Shown piece after piece: positions 19,101 through 26,520 of a stretch of DNA of 64,000 bases; within the stretch, counting starts at the first letter, position 1; every line of letters begins with the position of its first letter. This stretch comes from CAVTWY01 sp963738615 (GTDB lineage Bacteria; Pseudomonadota; Gammaproteobacteria; Burkholderiales; Burkholderiaceae_C): assembly GCA_963738615.1 (NCBI GenBank), contig CAVTXI010000019.1, positions 1,364,001 to 1,428,000 on the forward strand. Direction: 5' to 3'. The position numbers and the translations under genes were made by a program. The notes under the pieces are model-generated. The model made no database searches. It was not told the DNA's origin and was given only the letters and a program-made list of their open reading frames with translations.

Positions 19101-19921
19101 CTATTGCTGATGGTTATGCACCGACTAGCTCGAGTACGTTTACCTACGACGCGCTGAACAGGCTGCAGACATTTGATGGACCATGGGGTACCGGCACAGC
19201 AACGTACGACGGTGTAGGAAACATACATTCGCAGACACGCCAAGGCACGCCAGGGACGCCGCCGATACGCACGACAAACGAGTACGACGCCAGCAACCGG
19301 CTGCAATCTGTCGCCACATTCGTCATTCGGGATCTGTTGTCGAGGCGCAGGGCGTTGACCGATGCCCGCGGCAACATCTCCTTTGCCGACAATCCATTTA
19401 TCTACGACGAAGCCGACAACCTCGTTTCGGGCGGCGGTGCGCAATACTTCAACGACGGCGGCAACACGCGGGTCAAGACGGTCCGCAACGGCGTCACCAC
19501 CTACGAGTTCCGCTCGGTCAGCGGCCAGTTGCTGGCCGAATGGCAGAAGCAGCCCGGCATGCACGACGTGCTGCAAGAGCATGTCTACGTCGCAGGGCGG
19601 CGCTTGGCGCAACAACGCACCCAGTTCATCCCTGGCTCGACTGCCGATGCGCCGTCGTGGATGTTCCTCGTCCCCGATGCAACCGGCGCACCCATCGCCT
19701 CGGCGCTGGCCGACGGCACGGTGCTGTTCAAGGAGAGCTACGAGCCCTACGGGCGCGCGGTGACCGGAGCCGCCGCGCAGTGGACCTCCGCAGGCATCGG
19801 GGGCCACACCGCCGAGCCGGGATCGATGGTGTACATGGGAGGTCGCTACTACGACAGCTCCATCGGCCGGTTCATGTCAATGGACCCGGCGATGCCGGAG
19901 CCGGCGGACTTCATGGGCTGA
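16139..19921 (+). CDS. Secreted RHS/YD-repeat protein, core truncated by a missing base
   Basis: A polymorphic-toxin carrier protein; RHS repeats form a shell that encloses a C-terminal toxin. It starts at ATG 16139 after GGGGAGGA and has a Sec signal peptide (1-28, ASAQ). An N-terminal region like those preceding RHS repeats (HIDPFTGALQIHSTD, VVRSFNSN) is followed by many YD repeats (for example YDANLNLIS, YDALNRLQ). The RHS core near the end is MVYMGGRYYDSSIGRFMSMDP. The frame then ends early (PEPADFMG-stop). A duplicate of this segment at 21.2 kb has one extra G and reads on, so a base is missing here near 19909. The Sec signal, and the absence of a PAAR domain, argue against type VI delivery. 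Confidence 0.9.
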   Translation: MVLLSTTAWRKLALAFSLVLGLPTASAQIQSPETLPDFYQEPGLQPNRDFVNQHVTEHIDPFTGALQIHSTDVHIPGPAGFDLNVVRSFNSNRINPLNPADATTNSLAGHGWTIHFGRVLKRKNFSFCLNNDFGVAIGDNPILELPDGSRQPFTFASPTGSPLMLTTQRWKAECLNGEHLSVYSPAGVRYDMEQLVLEAPGVYALYTTRITDRNGNSMAISYASANSPEITTVLADDGRHLTFRYFSPGTADRRLRSITDNSSRTWRYEYVALQNVVGRHLLRRAYRPDGPEGGQTSWEYTYYAPSFDSANNYQLHTLTHPFRGRTTYLYGHVNFDYKTDIYTRSVVVKRKTSSMTTTNGGVWTFTYNVGSLGVNDETVVVTPAGQITYRHVGANTVGSGSVWRIGLLMEKITGNREIETLTWDAQAISNENNLRAGAFPSLVDNQVMAPILEQKRIVRDGVTYLTQYSNHDTYGNPGTIVESGPSGGNRTTNLTYYINPALWVIRQVDDEITATVGAIRRTQDPVGNVLSETVDGVLTRYTYHATGDVLTKRSPRGFVSRFTQYKRGIPRVEVHPEGVTINRTVSSAGNVESETDGEQNTLYFEYDGLNRLTSVGSPHSFGTVVIYGQNGHKLWLRGRRDTGQSSTDGFGRPWSFFDSKNWFNFRHDALGRTTFASVNGSATVGKEYTYDILNRVETIVNTADGGKKTYTYGYADGAATTSVRDERGHLTTYFHRAYGDPSRALVMRVDAPGGAADVQLDRNGRGQVTSATQGSAARFVTRTFGYDSRYYLTSVRQPEIEQTLYGRDDAGNMTSKQIGQGPVSVFEYDQLDRLWRITYGSGAPSQVTKTYWRTGRLKTVANATATRSFDYDANLNLISEAISVDGLTLRAGYRYDDYDQVDQITYPVLGNAFDFAFEEKSGLLRSVSTGSRTLFNVGFGSGGRLAQVNFAGGTTLQYFPDAQGRLGLLAFFGIERTYGYDLSGNLVSIADGYAPTSSSTFTYDALNRLQTFDGPWGTGTATYDGVGNIHSQTRQGTPGTPPIRTTNEYDASNRLQSVATFVIRDLLSRRRALTDARGNISFADNPFIYDEADNLVSGGGAQYFNDGGNTRVKTVRNGVTTYEFRSVSGQLLAEWQKQPGMHDVLQEHVYVAGRRLAQQRTQFIPGSTADAPSWMFLVPDATGAPIASALADGTVLFKESYEPYGRAVTGAAAQWTSAGIGGHTAEPGSMVYMGGRYYDSSIGRFMSMDPAMPEPADFMG

Positions 19922-20571
19922 ACCGTTACGCCTACGCCAACAACAATCCGTTGCGCTACATAGACCCGGACGGCCACAGCCCGCTGGACATCGGGTTCTT
20001 CATCGTCGACGCGGTGCGCCTGGGCATGGCGATCTACTCGGGCGGCGACGTGAAGTCGGCGGCGCTGGACTTGGCGATGAGCGCGGTGGGCGTGGTCAGT
20101 CCTGTGCCGGGGGCCGGGCAGGCGCTGAAGGGCGCGAAGGTTGCGAGCGCGGCGGTCGACGGGATCAGGACGGCCGAGCATGCGAAGGATGCGGTGCGCA
20201 CAGCCGAGCAGGCGGCAGTGGCGAGTGCGGTGGCTGGGGCAGCGAAGGGAGTAGGCTCTGCGGTGCCTGACGCAGCGGTTGTCTGTCGAGGCGGTAGTTG
20301 TACGGCGCAGGCTTTTGCTAACGGCAAGGGCGTGACCACAAACCCGGCTACCGGAAAACTCGACGGCATTTCGACGGGCTTGGGTGATTCGATTGCTTCG
20401 GCATCGAAGAATATTCCGCATAGCAGGGTTGGTGTGACAACCGCAGGAGATATTCGGGCCGCAGGTGGGCAGGTCGTCAAAGATCGTGGCAACCATGGAA
20501 CGGTTTCTGGACTAACCGCTGAGAAGGCTGCAGAGGTCTTCAAGCGGGTTGTCGAGAACCCGAATAGGTGA
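19912..20571 (+). pseudogene. RHS C-terminal tip 1 (pre-toxin linker plus putative toxin), out of frame with the core
   Basis: This is the natural continuation of the RHS protein once the missing base is restored. It begins HGLNRYAYANNNPLRYIDPDG, the usual end of the RHS core. An Ala/Gly-rich pre-toxin linker with a predicted hydrophobic stretch follows (SAVGVVSPVPGAGQALKGAK). The tip of about 95 residues starts after AKGVGSAVPD and includes VCRGGSCTAQAF, VGVTTAGDIRAAGGQV and a short C-terminal HGTVSGLTAEKA segment. I do not recognise an established toxin fold. Position after DPDG, and an immunity-like gene 20 bases downstream, are the basis for calling it a toxin. Confidence 0.65.
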
Positions 20572-20590
20572 GGTAACAAAGGCAATCACA

Positions 20591-21007
20591 GTGGCGACCA
20601 GGCTTATCTATGCTGATTTCAATGGGATAGAATATGACCCCGTTGATACCGAAACAGTCGTTCTAGATTTGACTGGCTATGGGACGCTGGCTAGCCTGAG
20701 TCAACAACAGGTTCGGCTAGGGTCGGGGCAGCGCCTCGTGTTCAGTGACTTCGATGGCCTTGAGGTGGTCGGAGAAGTTGGTTTCGACGGTGCACGTGTA
20801 TCCAAAATCTGCAGCGGTTGGTACGCGCGATTTCGTCGTAGTGATATCAGAGACGTACCATCGACAGAATACGACTACTCGACTCACTTGTGCTTCAAGT
20901 GTCGCAGCGACCTGAAACCCTACTTGGATCGAGTTGGACGGAACTTTAGTGAGACTTGTCCTCGTTGCGGTACCCCAGTGATGACTCCTCTAATGCCGCC
21001 TGCGTAG
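20591..21007 (+). CDS. Candidate immunity protein for RHS tip 1, zinc-ribbon-like
   Basis: A 138-residue protein of unknown family. The start is GTG at 20591 with AAAGG eight bases upstream. It has no signal peptide. The C-terminal half carries LCFKC and TCPRC, two CxxC pairs about 24 residues apart, consistent with a zinc ribbon. Base composition is clearly lower in GC than flanking genes, a sign of transfer. Its position directly after an RHS tip on the same strand is the standard location for a cognate immunity gene, but the assignment rests on position alone. Confidence 0.55.
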   Translation: MATRLIYADFNGIEYDPVDTETVVLDLTGYGTLASLSQQQVRLGSGQRLVFSDFDGLEVVGEVGFDGARVSKICSGWYARFRRSDIRDVPSTEYDYSTHLCFKCRSDLKPYLDRVGRNFSETCPRCGTPVMTPLMPPA

Positions 21008-21034
21008 AAGTGGTGTGATCGATGCTCGCTCGAG

Positions 21035-21450
21035 GAGAACTACCAGCTCTACGGGCGCGCGATGATGGGGCCGCCGCGCCATGGACTTCAGTCGGCATGG
21101 GAGGCCACACCGCCGAACCGGGATCGATGGTGTACATGGGAGGTCGCTACTACGACAGCTCCATCGGCCGGTTCATGTCAATGGACCCGGCGATGCCGGA
21201 GCCGGCGGACTTGCATGGGCTGAACCGTTACGCCTACGCCAACAACAATCCGTTGCGCTACATCGACCCGGACGGCCGCAGCCCGCTGGACATCGGCTTC
21301 TTCATCGTCGACGCGGTACGCCTGGGCATCCGCGCTCGGCGACGCTTAGCCCCCTTCAGCGCCTGCCCAGCGCCCGGCACAGGACTGACCACCCCCACCG
21401 CGCTCATCGCCAGGTCCAGCACCGCCGACTTCACGTCGCCGCCCGAGTAG
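21035..21450 (+). pseudogene. Displaced partial copy of the RHS core
   Basis: A second copy of the RHS core region, homologous to about 19735-20230. It starts near YGRAMMG with no gene start of its own, carries a frameshift near 21067 (four Gs where five are needed), then reads GGHTAEPGSMVYMGGRYYDSS, the core and IDPDGRSPLDIGFFIVD without interruption. After AVRLGI the sequence turns into the reverse complement of the linker found in copy 1 and reaches TAG at 21448. Such headless core-plus-tip copies are typical orphan modules behind full-length rhs genes and can be recombined onto the main gene. Confidence 0.8.
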
Positions 21451-21451
21451 A
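21329..21451. repeat. Inverted block inside the displaced RHS copy
   Basis: About 120 bases here match, in reverse orientation, the pre-toxin linker DNA at about 20030-20155. Read on the minus strand it encodes YSGGDVKSAVLDLAMSAVGV and GAGQALKGAK, as copy 1 does on the plus strand. Sequence on both sides matches copy 1 in direct orientation. The inversion supplies the TAG stop that ends the copy-2 core frame. The exact ends are ambiguous by a few bases because short complementary GCGG/CCGC stretches flank both edges. Confidence 0.8.
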
Positions 21452-21840
21452 CCGCAGTCGACGGGATCAGGACGGCCGAGCACGCGAAGGATGCGTTGCG
21501 CACGGCCGAGCAGGCGGCTGTGGCGACTGCGGTGGCGGCGGTCGCAAAAGGAGACAAGACTGTCTACCGGCTCGGTGAGGGTGCGGAGTCCGCTGGGCGA
21601 CTAGGACGTAAGTCGGCAGAAGCCGAAAGCGTGATCGGTCATCACGGGGTGTCGGTTTCTACGACCAGGCCGCCGGCGGGCACGCCATGTTCATCCGCAT
21701 CGTGCTCGAGTCTCGAGGCTCGCGGATTCGAGGTGCGTCCTACGCCGACGCGGAAAGACCCCGGTCACCATACTGTCGTGCTGCCAAAACCGGTGACGAA
21801 GGAGGCCGCGAAGGACTTCAACGATGCTTTTGGCCGGTGA
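21451..21840 (+). pseudogene. Orphan RHS tip 2, different from tip 1
   Basis: Downstream of the inverted block the linker resumes (VDGIRTAEHAKDALRTAEQAA) in the same frame as the displaced core and leads into a different tip: KTVYRLGEGAESAGRLGRKS, then VIGHHGVSVSTTRPPAG, a Cys-containing segment, and DPGHHTVVLPKP. The frame ends at TGA 21838-21840. It has no start codon of its own with a ribosome site and would need recombination onto an RHS core to be expressed as a fusion. The function of the tip domain is not recognised. Confidence 0.6.
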
Positions 21841-21860
21841 ATAGCGCTGGAGTGAATGAG

Positions 21861-22310
21861 ATGACTGCGATAGCTCCGAAGATACTTGCACTGTCCTACT
21901 ACGATGGTGCGACAGAAGGATTTCTTGATGGAATGGGTGACAATCAAGTCTACTTCTTCAAGGTGGCGGCCTGGGATCAAGAACAAGATCGGCGGCTTTA
22001 CGTGCTAGGCGCAATAGATCGTGCCATTTACCTAGAGCTGGTGGATATCCTCGTAAGGTCGCAACCTTTGTCGAAGAGTGCGATTTGGGTTCCGGCCTGG
22101 ATGTTTTCGAGTCCAGAAATGGAGGTGCGTGCGAATGAGATCGTTGAGATCAGCAAGCGCTCCGTTCGAAACCCCGCCTGCCTGGCGTTGGGTGAAGATT
22201 TGACCGATGCGATCAAGGTTGCGCGGCCAACACCTAGCGGCTTGGCTAGCGCGATCGCCTTGGCAGACAGAAGCTCACCCGGAGATCTAGCGGACTGGCT
22301 TGCTCTATAA
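21861..22310 (+). CDS. Candidate immunity protein for RHS tip 2
   Basis: A 149-residue protein without signal peptide or membrane segment, of unknown family. ATG at 21861 has GGAGTGA upstream; GTG at 21852 is an in-frame alternative. It is acidic and helix-rich toward the C-terminus. Its GC content is lower than the local average and it starts 20 bases after tip 2, paralleling the layout of tip 1 and its partner. Immunity function is inferred from position only. It ends six bases before the next gene. Confidence 0.5.
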   Translation: MTAIAPKILALSYYDGATEGFLDGMGDNQVYFFKVAAWDQEQDRRLYVLGAIDRAIYLELVDILVRSQPLSKSAIWVPAWMFSSPEMEVRANEIVEISKRSVRNPACLALGEDLTDAIKVARPTPSGLASAIALADRSSPGDLADWLAL

Positions 22311-22316
22311 AGAGCG

Positions 22317-23633
22317 ATGGACGCCTTAGGTAACGCCCTCGCCGTACCCAGGTGGGGTAGCTTTGCTGTTGCACTGGCCTCGGTCGCAATAGCCATGCTT
22401 CTCGGCTGCGATGACAGCACCGGCAAGTCCGAATCCCCTGCGGAGGCTGCGCGGGCTGACGCGCGGGGTTCGGGTGTGACGCCGCTGCCTCTCGAGGCTC
22501 GCAACGTCACTCCTACGCCCACCCTGGCGGCATCTGCTCCAGCCACGGGCTACCCCGGCGCGCCCGGACCTGTGAAGCCCCTGCCCGGCAGGGCTGGCCT
22601 CGCACCCGATCCGGCTGCGCGCAACGCCGGTCCGGCCCAGCCTTCGATGACCTGGAAGCCCGTTGTCACCGGGCTCGAAGCTCCGACAGGTGTAAGGGTC
22701 AACGCGGTCGGCACGGTGTTTGTGACGCAGCGAAACCGCGGGCTGACCATGCACCCGTCCGCTGGCGAAGCGATCCAACTCGTGGCGCCGGCGGACGTTC
22801 GAGCGGGTGATGCTTCGTCGGTTGCGTTCCTGGGCCTGGAACTCGACCCGGGCTTCATGCAAGGGCGCCGCTTCGTCTACATGGCGCTATCGCTGGAGCA
22901 GGGGACCTCGTCGAGCATGCGCATCGTTCGGGCGCGTATCGAATCCGACCCAGCCAGGGTGGGCGAGTTGCGAGAAATCCTGGTGGTCGAGGGTTTGGCG
23001 ACCCGACTTCCGCAACCCGGCACGGAGCAACAAGCAACCGCGAGTGCGAGCCTGCGATTCGCCAGCGACGGTTATCTCTACGCGCACTTGTCCAGCGGAT
23101 CACGGGCGGGCGATGCCGCCTCGCCGCTGCTCGGCAAGATCGTCCGCATCGACCGCGAAGGCTTGCCGCCCACGCGTGGCGTCATGTCGACTGCCAACGA
23201 CAAACGCGTCGTTGCGCCTGGCAATGGCGAACCCGCTGGACTGGCCTTCATGTCCACGGGGATGGCCATGCTGTTGGCCGAGCGTTCGGGGCAGCGTGAT
23301 CGGTTGAGCCTCGTGGCACCGGGTGCCCTGTCGGGCGCGCAGCAGGTCGTCCAGTGGCCCGGGCTTGTTCCCGGGTCGGGCTTGGCCGCGATCGAGCGGC
23401 TCGACGGTCACGCCTGGCGCGAATGGAACCGCGGTTTCGCTGCCGCGTTTGACCGCGCGCAGCGGGTCGACTTGCTGGCGATGCGGGAGAACGGCCAAGT
23501 CGTGCACTCGGCCAGCATCCTCCATCGGCTCGGATTCGGGTTCGCCGCGCTCAGCCAGGGGCCGGACGGCTTGTACGTCGCCACAAGCGGTAAGACCGGA
23601 GGCGACGAGGTCTGGCGCGTGACGGTGTATTAA
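22317..23633 (+). CDS. Lipoprotein with soluble-quinoprotein-like beta-propeller
   Basis: A 438-residue protein. Residues 13-31 form a signal with lipobox MLLGCDD. A Pro/Ala-rich linker follows to about residue 105, then a propeller resembling PQQ-dependent sugar dehydrogenase-like proteins (VTGLEAPTGVRVNAVGTVFVT, LGLELDPGF, LRFASDGYLYAHLSSG, LLGKIVRIDREG). The His and metal-binding residues of true glucose dehydrogenases are not obvious, and the usual TTGD-type loop is degenerate (HLSSG), so enzymatic activity is doubtful. It follows the RHS cassette by six bases; whether it belongs to that transcript is unknown. Confidence 0.6.
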   Translation: MDALGNALAVPRWGSFAVALASVAIAMLLGCDDSTGKSESPAEAARADARGSGVTPLPLEARNVTPTPTLAASAPATGYPGAPGPVKPLPGRAGLAPDPAARNAGPAQPSMTWKPVVTGLEAPTGVRVNAVGTVFVTQRNRGLTMHPSAGEAIQLVAPADVRAGDASSVAFLGLELDPGFMQGRRFVYMALSLEQGTSSSMRIVRARIESDPARVGELREILVVEGLATRLPQPGTEQQATASASLRFASDGYLYAHLSSGSRAGDAASPLLGKIVRIDREGLPPTRGVMSTANDKRVVAPGNGEPAGLAFMSTGMAMLLAERSGQRDRLSLVAPGALSGAQQVVQWPGLVPGSGLAAIERLDGHAWREWNRGFAAAFDRAQRVDLLAMRENGQVVHSASILHRLGFGFAALSQGPDGLYVATSGKTGGDEVWRVTVY

Positions 23634-23659
23634 CTACTGACTGAATGCGCTGATGCCCC

Positions 23660-24310
23660 TCAACGCACGATCTTCGCCTGCTCCGGCGTCGGTGCCGTCG
23701 CCGACGGCAGCGTGATGTCGACGCGCCGCGGGCTGATGGCGGGCTTGGGGAAGTCCTTCATCGCGGCGTCGAACATCGCTGTCAGCAGCGTCATGTCGGC
23801 GCCGCCCGCAAAGCCGCTGTTGACGGCGCGCGTTTCGTAGAGCGTTTTGCCGCTGGCGCGGTCGCGCAGCAACACGGCCACTTCGCGGTCGTAGCGCGAC
23901 GGCGTCATGCTCCAGTGCGCATTCAGGCCCCAGTAGAAGCTGCGGCCATAGCCCAGGTACAGGCGCGGCCAGAACGGGTCGTCCCAGGCGCTGCGCGACT
24001 GCTGCGACGTGCGCATGCCCAACTGCACCAGCACGTCGGCGCGCGCGGCGTCGGGCGCGGGTTTGAACCCCGCACGTTCGACCGCACCTCGCGCGGCGGC
24101 CTCGAGGGCGGCGTGCTGCTCGGCACGCGCCTCCTGCGACGGCAGGCGCTCGAAGGCGTAGGTGCCGACGCTGCGGGCGGCCGGCCATTCGCCGAAGGAC
24201 GAGACCTCGCTGCTGATGGTGCCGACGGTGGCGCAGCCGGCGGCGAGCGCTGCCGCCAAGGCCACAGCGGCAAGCTTGGTGAGCGACGAGAGGCGGGCTT
24301 GGCGGGTCAT
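23660..24310 (-). CDS. DUF4136 lipoprotein
   Basis: A 216-residue lipoprotein with signal peptide and lipobox LAAGC. The mature part fits DUF4136: FGEWPAARSVGTYAFERLPSQ near the start and a later segment with LLRDRASGKTLYETRAVNSG. Members are common in Burkholderiales and of unknown function. It is the last gene in the minus-strand run after ttcA, separated from it by 52 bases. Confidence 0.85.
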   Translation of the reverse strand: MTRQARLSSLTKLAAVALAAALAAGCATVGTISSEVSSFGEWPAARSVGTYAFERLPSQEARAEQHAALEAAARGAVERAGFKPAPDAARADVLVQLGMRTSQQSRSAWDDPFWPRLYLGYGRSFYWGLNAHWSMTPSRYDREVAVLLRDRASGKTLYETRAVNSGFAGGADMTLLTAMFDAAMKDFPKPAISPRRVDITLPSATAPTPEQAKIVR

Positions 24311-24362
24311 GACGTTCTCCTTCGGGGCAGGCGCCGTGGCCGACGGGTCACGGCGCGGACGA

Positions 24363-25298
24363 TCAGCTTACCGGGTTGACGAGCTTGATGGTCACCGGCG
24401 TGGCATCGCTGCCGGTGGTCGCGCAGGGCTCGTCATCATCGAACGCGCGGTCACCGTCGGGGTTGACGGCGCCCGTGGGCCGGAGGGTCTTGAACGGGTA
24501 CAGCTTCGGGTCGGCCAGGTGCGACGGCGTGAGGTGCGCCATCGACCGCGCGATGTTGTCGACCCGCCCCGGGTACTGCCGGTCCCACTCGCGCAGCATG
24601 GCGTTCATCTGCCCGCGCTGAAGGTTTGGCTGGCTGCCGCACAAGGTGCAAGGGATGATGGGAAAGTTCCGCCACGCGGCCCAGGCTTCGAGGTCAGACG
24701 TGGCGACGTAGGCCAGCGGGCGGATCACGGTGTGGAGGCCGTTGTCGCTGACCAGCTTCGCCGGCATGCCCTTCAGGCGCCCGCCGAAGAACATGTTCAT
24801 CAGCAGTGTGGCCACGATGTCGTCGCGGTGATGGCCCAGCGCAATCTTGGTGGCGCCAAGTTCGCCAGCCACGCGGTACAGGATGCCGCGGCGCAGGCGC
24901 GAGCACAGGCTGCACAACGTCTGGCCTTCGGGCACCAATCGCTTCACGATCGAATAGGTGTCCTGCTCCTCGATGCGGAACGGCACGCCGCGTTCGCGCA
25001 GGTAGGTGGGCAGCACGTCGGCCGGAAACCCCGGCTGCTTCTGGTCGAGGTTGACCGCGACGATGTCGAACGCGACGTGCGCTGCGCGGCGCTTCATCTC
25101 GAGCAGGATATCCAGCAGCGCGTAGCTGTCTTTGCCGCCCGACACGCAGACCATGACCTTGTCGCCCGGCTCGATCAGGTTGTAGTCGCCGATGGCTTGA
25201 CCGACCAAGCGGTGCAGGCGCTTGCTCAGCTTGTTCGCCTCGTGCGTGGCGCGGCGGTCGTCGGTGGTGCTGGTGGCAGCGATGTCAGCGGTGTGCAT
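24363..25298 (-). CDS. ttcA: tRNA 2-thiocytidine(32) synthetase TtcA
   Basis: An iron-sulfur PP-loop enzyme that thiolates C32 of some tRNAs. The PP-loop is SGGKDSYALL. The two CxxC pairs that bind the cluster are visible in TLCSLCSRLRRG and IPCTLCGSQ. The length of 311 residues is as expected. It begins five bases after folB on the same strand and is probably cotranscribed with folB and the reductase upstream. Confidence 0.96.
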   Translation of the reverse strand: MHTADIAATSTTDDRRATHEANKLSKRLHRLVGQAIGDYNLIEPGDKVMVCVSGGKDSYALLDILLEMKRRAAHVAFDIVAVNLDQKQPGFPADVLPTYLRERGVPFRIEEQDTYSIVKRLVPEGQTLCSLCSRLRRGILYRVAGELGATKIALGHHRDDIVATLLMNMFFGGRLKGMPAKLVSDNGLHTVIRPLAYVATSDLEAWAAWRNFPIIPCTLCGSQPNLQRGQMNAMLREWDRQYPGRVDNIARSMAHLTPSHLADPKLYPFKTLRPTGAVNPDGDRAFDDDEPCATTGSDATPVTIKLVNPVS

Positions 25299-25303
25299 GG
25301 TCG

Positions 25304-25693
25304 TCAGGCGTTCTTGAATCCGAAGACCTCGACGCCGACCGCTTCGCAGTCGGGGTACACGTCGGGCTTGGCGGTGGTGACGCGTGCGGCGCGCACCTTC
25401 GGGTGCGCGAGCATCGCGCGCAGCACGTCATCGGCCAGCGTCTCCTGCAGGTGAACGTGGCCGCGCGCGACGCGTTCGCCGATCGTGCGGCGGATGAAGT
25501 CGTAGTCGACCACCTCGTCGAGCTGGTCGGCCTTCGGCGTCGTCTGCGCCAGCGGCACGTACAGGTCGACGTTCATCACCACGCGCTGCTCGCCGCGCTT
25601 CTCGAAGTCATGCACGCCGATGTTGATCCAGATCTCGTAATTGGCGAGGAAGAGGCGTCGGCAGTCGGCGAGCCTTGGGTCGAGCAGGTTCAT
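25304..25693 (-). CDS. folB: Dihydroneopterin aldolase FolB
   Basis: A 129-residue FolB/FolX-type aldolase of folate biosynthesis. FLANYEIWINIGVHDFEKRGEQ corresponds to the conserved N-terminal strand and VNVDLYV to the next; the segment VVDYDFIRRTIGERVARGHVHLQETLAD is shortened here to its key DYDFI and QETLA motifs. Its ATG overlaps the stop of the upstream reductase (ATGA). The pairing with a pteridine reductase-like gene supports a pterin role. Confidence 0.92.
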   Translation of the reverse strand: MNLLDPRLADCRRLFLANYEIWINIGVHDFEKRGEQRVVMNVDLYVPLAQTTPKADQLDEVVDYDFIRRTIGERVARGHVHLQETLADDVLRAMLAHPKVRAARVTTAKPDVYPDCEAVGVEVFGFKNA

Positions 25694-26493
25694 GGTTTGG
25701 GAGCTACCAGAAAGGCCACGTCACGCGGCTGCGGCACCAAGTGCTGCCCGCCGTCGACCACCAGCGTGTGGCCGGTGATGGCCGGTGATTCGATCAGGAA
25801 GCGCACGGCGCGTGCCACGTCGTCAGGCGACGACGAACGCCCCAGCGCGGTCTGCGTGTACGCGGCTTCGAACTGCGCGTTGCTCATCGTGTCGGCGGTC
25901 GGCAACGTCACGCCGGGCGCGACGCCGACCACGCGCACCACCGGCGCCAGTGCACGCGCCAGCAATTGCGTGGCCGCCTCGAGCGCAGCCTTCGACAGCG
26001 TGTACGACAGGTAGTCGGGGTTCGGGTTCCACAACTTCTGGTCGACGATGTTGACCACGCAGCCTTGCGCACCGCGGCCGTGAAGGTGCGCATGCAGCGC
26101 GCGCGCCAGCACGATGGCCGGCGCGGTGTTGGCGCGCCAGTGCGCGTCCATCGCGGCGTAGCCGAAGGTCGACACGTCGTCATGGTGAAACGTCGACGCG
26201 TTGTTGACCACGGCATCGAGCCTGCCGAGCGCCGCCAGCACGCGCGGCACCAACCCTTCGCACGAGGCTTCGTCGGTGAGATCGGCAGCCAGGGCCTGCG
26301 CCTTGGCGCCCAGCGCGTGCAGCGTGGTCAGCGCGTCGTCAGGCGTCGAACGGTGGTGATGCAACGCAATGTCCCAGCCGGCGCGCGCCATTTCGCTGGC
26401 GATCGCCAGGCCCACGCGCCGCGCTGCGCCCGTGACCAGCACGACGGGACGCGTGCCGACGGGCGGTGGGGCGTGCGACGTGGTGGCGGTCAC
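25690..26493 (-). CDS. SDR family pteridine/dihydromonapterin reductase-like (FolM type)
   Basis: A 267-residue short-chain dehydrogenase. The nucleotide-binding motif is TGAARRVG, which fits the TGxxxRxG variant typical of pteridine reductases and FolM rather than the common TGxxxGxG. NNAS and the catalytic YTLSK are present. The start is GTG at 26493 with AGGAATC upstream; an upstream ATG would add unrelated residues. Translational coupling to folB makes a role in reduced pterin metabolism likely. It is divergent from the MidA-type gene with 27 bases between starts. Confidence 0.8.
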   Translation of the reverse strand: MTATTSHAPPPVGTRPVVLVTGAARRVGLAIASEMARAGWDIALHHHRSTPDDALTTLHALGAKAQALAADLTDEASCEGLVPRVLAALGRLDAVVNNASTFHHDDVSTFGYAAMDAHWRANTAPAIVLARALHAHLHGRGAQGCVVNIVDQKLWNPNPDYLSYTLSKAALEAATQLLARALAPVVRVVGVAPGVTLPTADTMSNAQFEAAYTQTALGRSSSPDDVARAVRFLIESPAITGHTLVVDGGQHLVPQPRDVAFLVAPKP

Positions 26494-26520
26494 GATTCCT
26501 GCGATTCCTAGAATGCTGCG

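Noticed and set aside
16139..19921. Type VI secretion link for the RHS protein
   Set aside because: No PAAR, VgrG or Hcp gene is present and the protein begins with a Sec signal peptide.
19895..19925. Phase variation by slippage in the RHS core
   Set aside because: There is no homopolymer or short tandem repeat at the missing base that would support frequent slippage.
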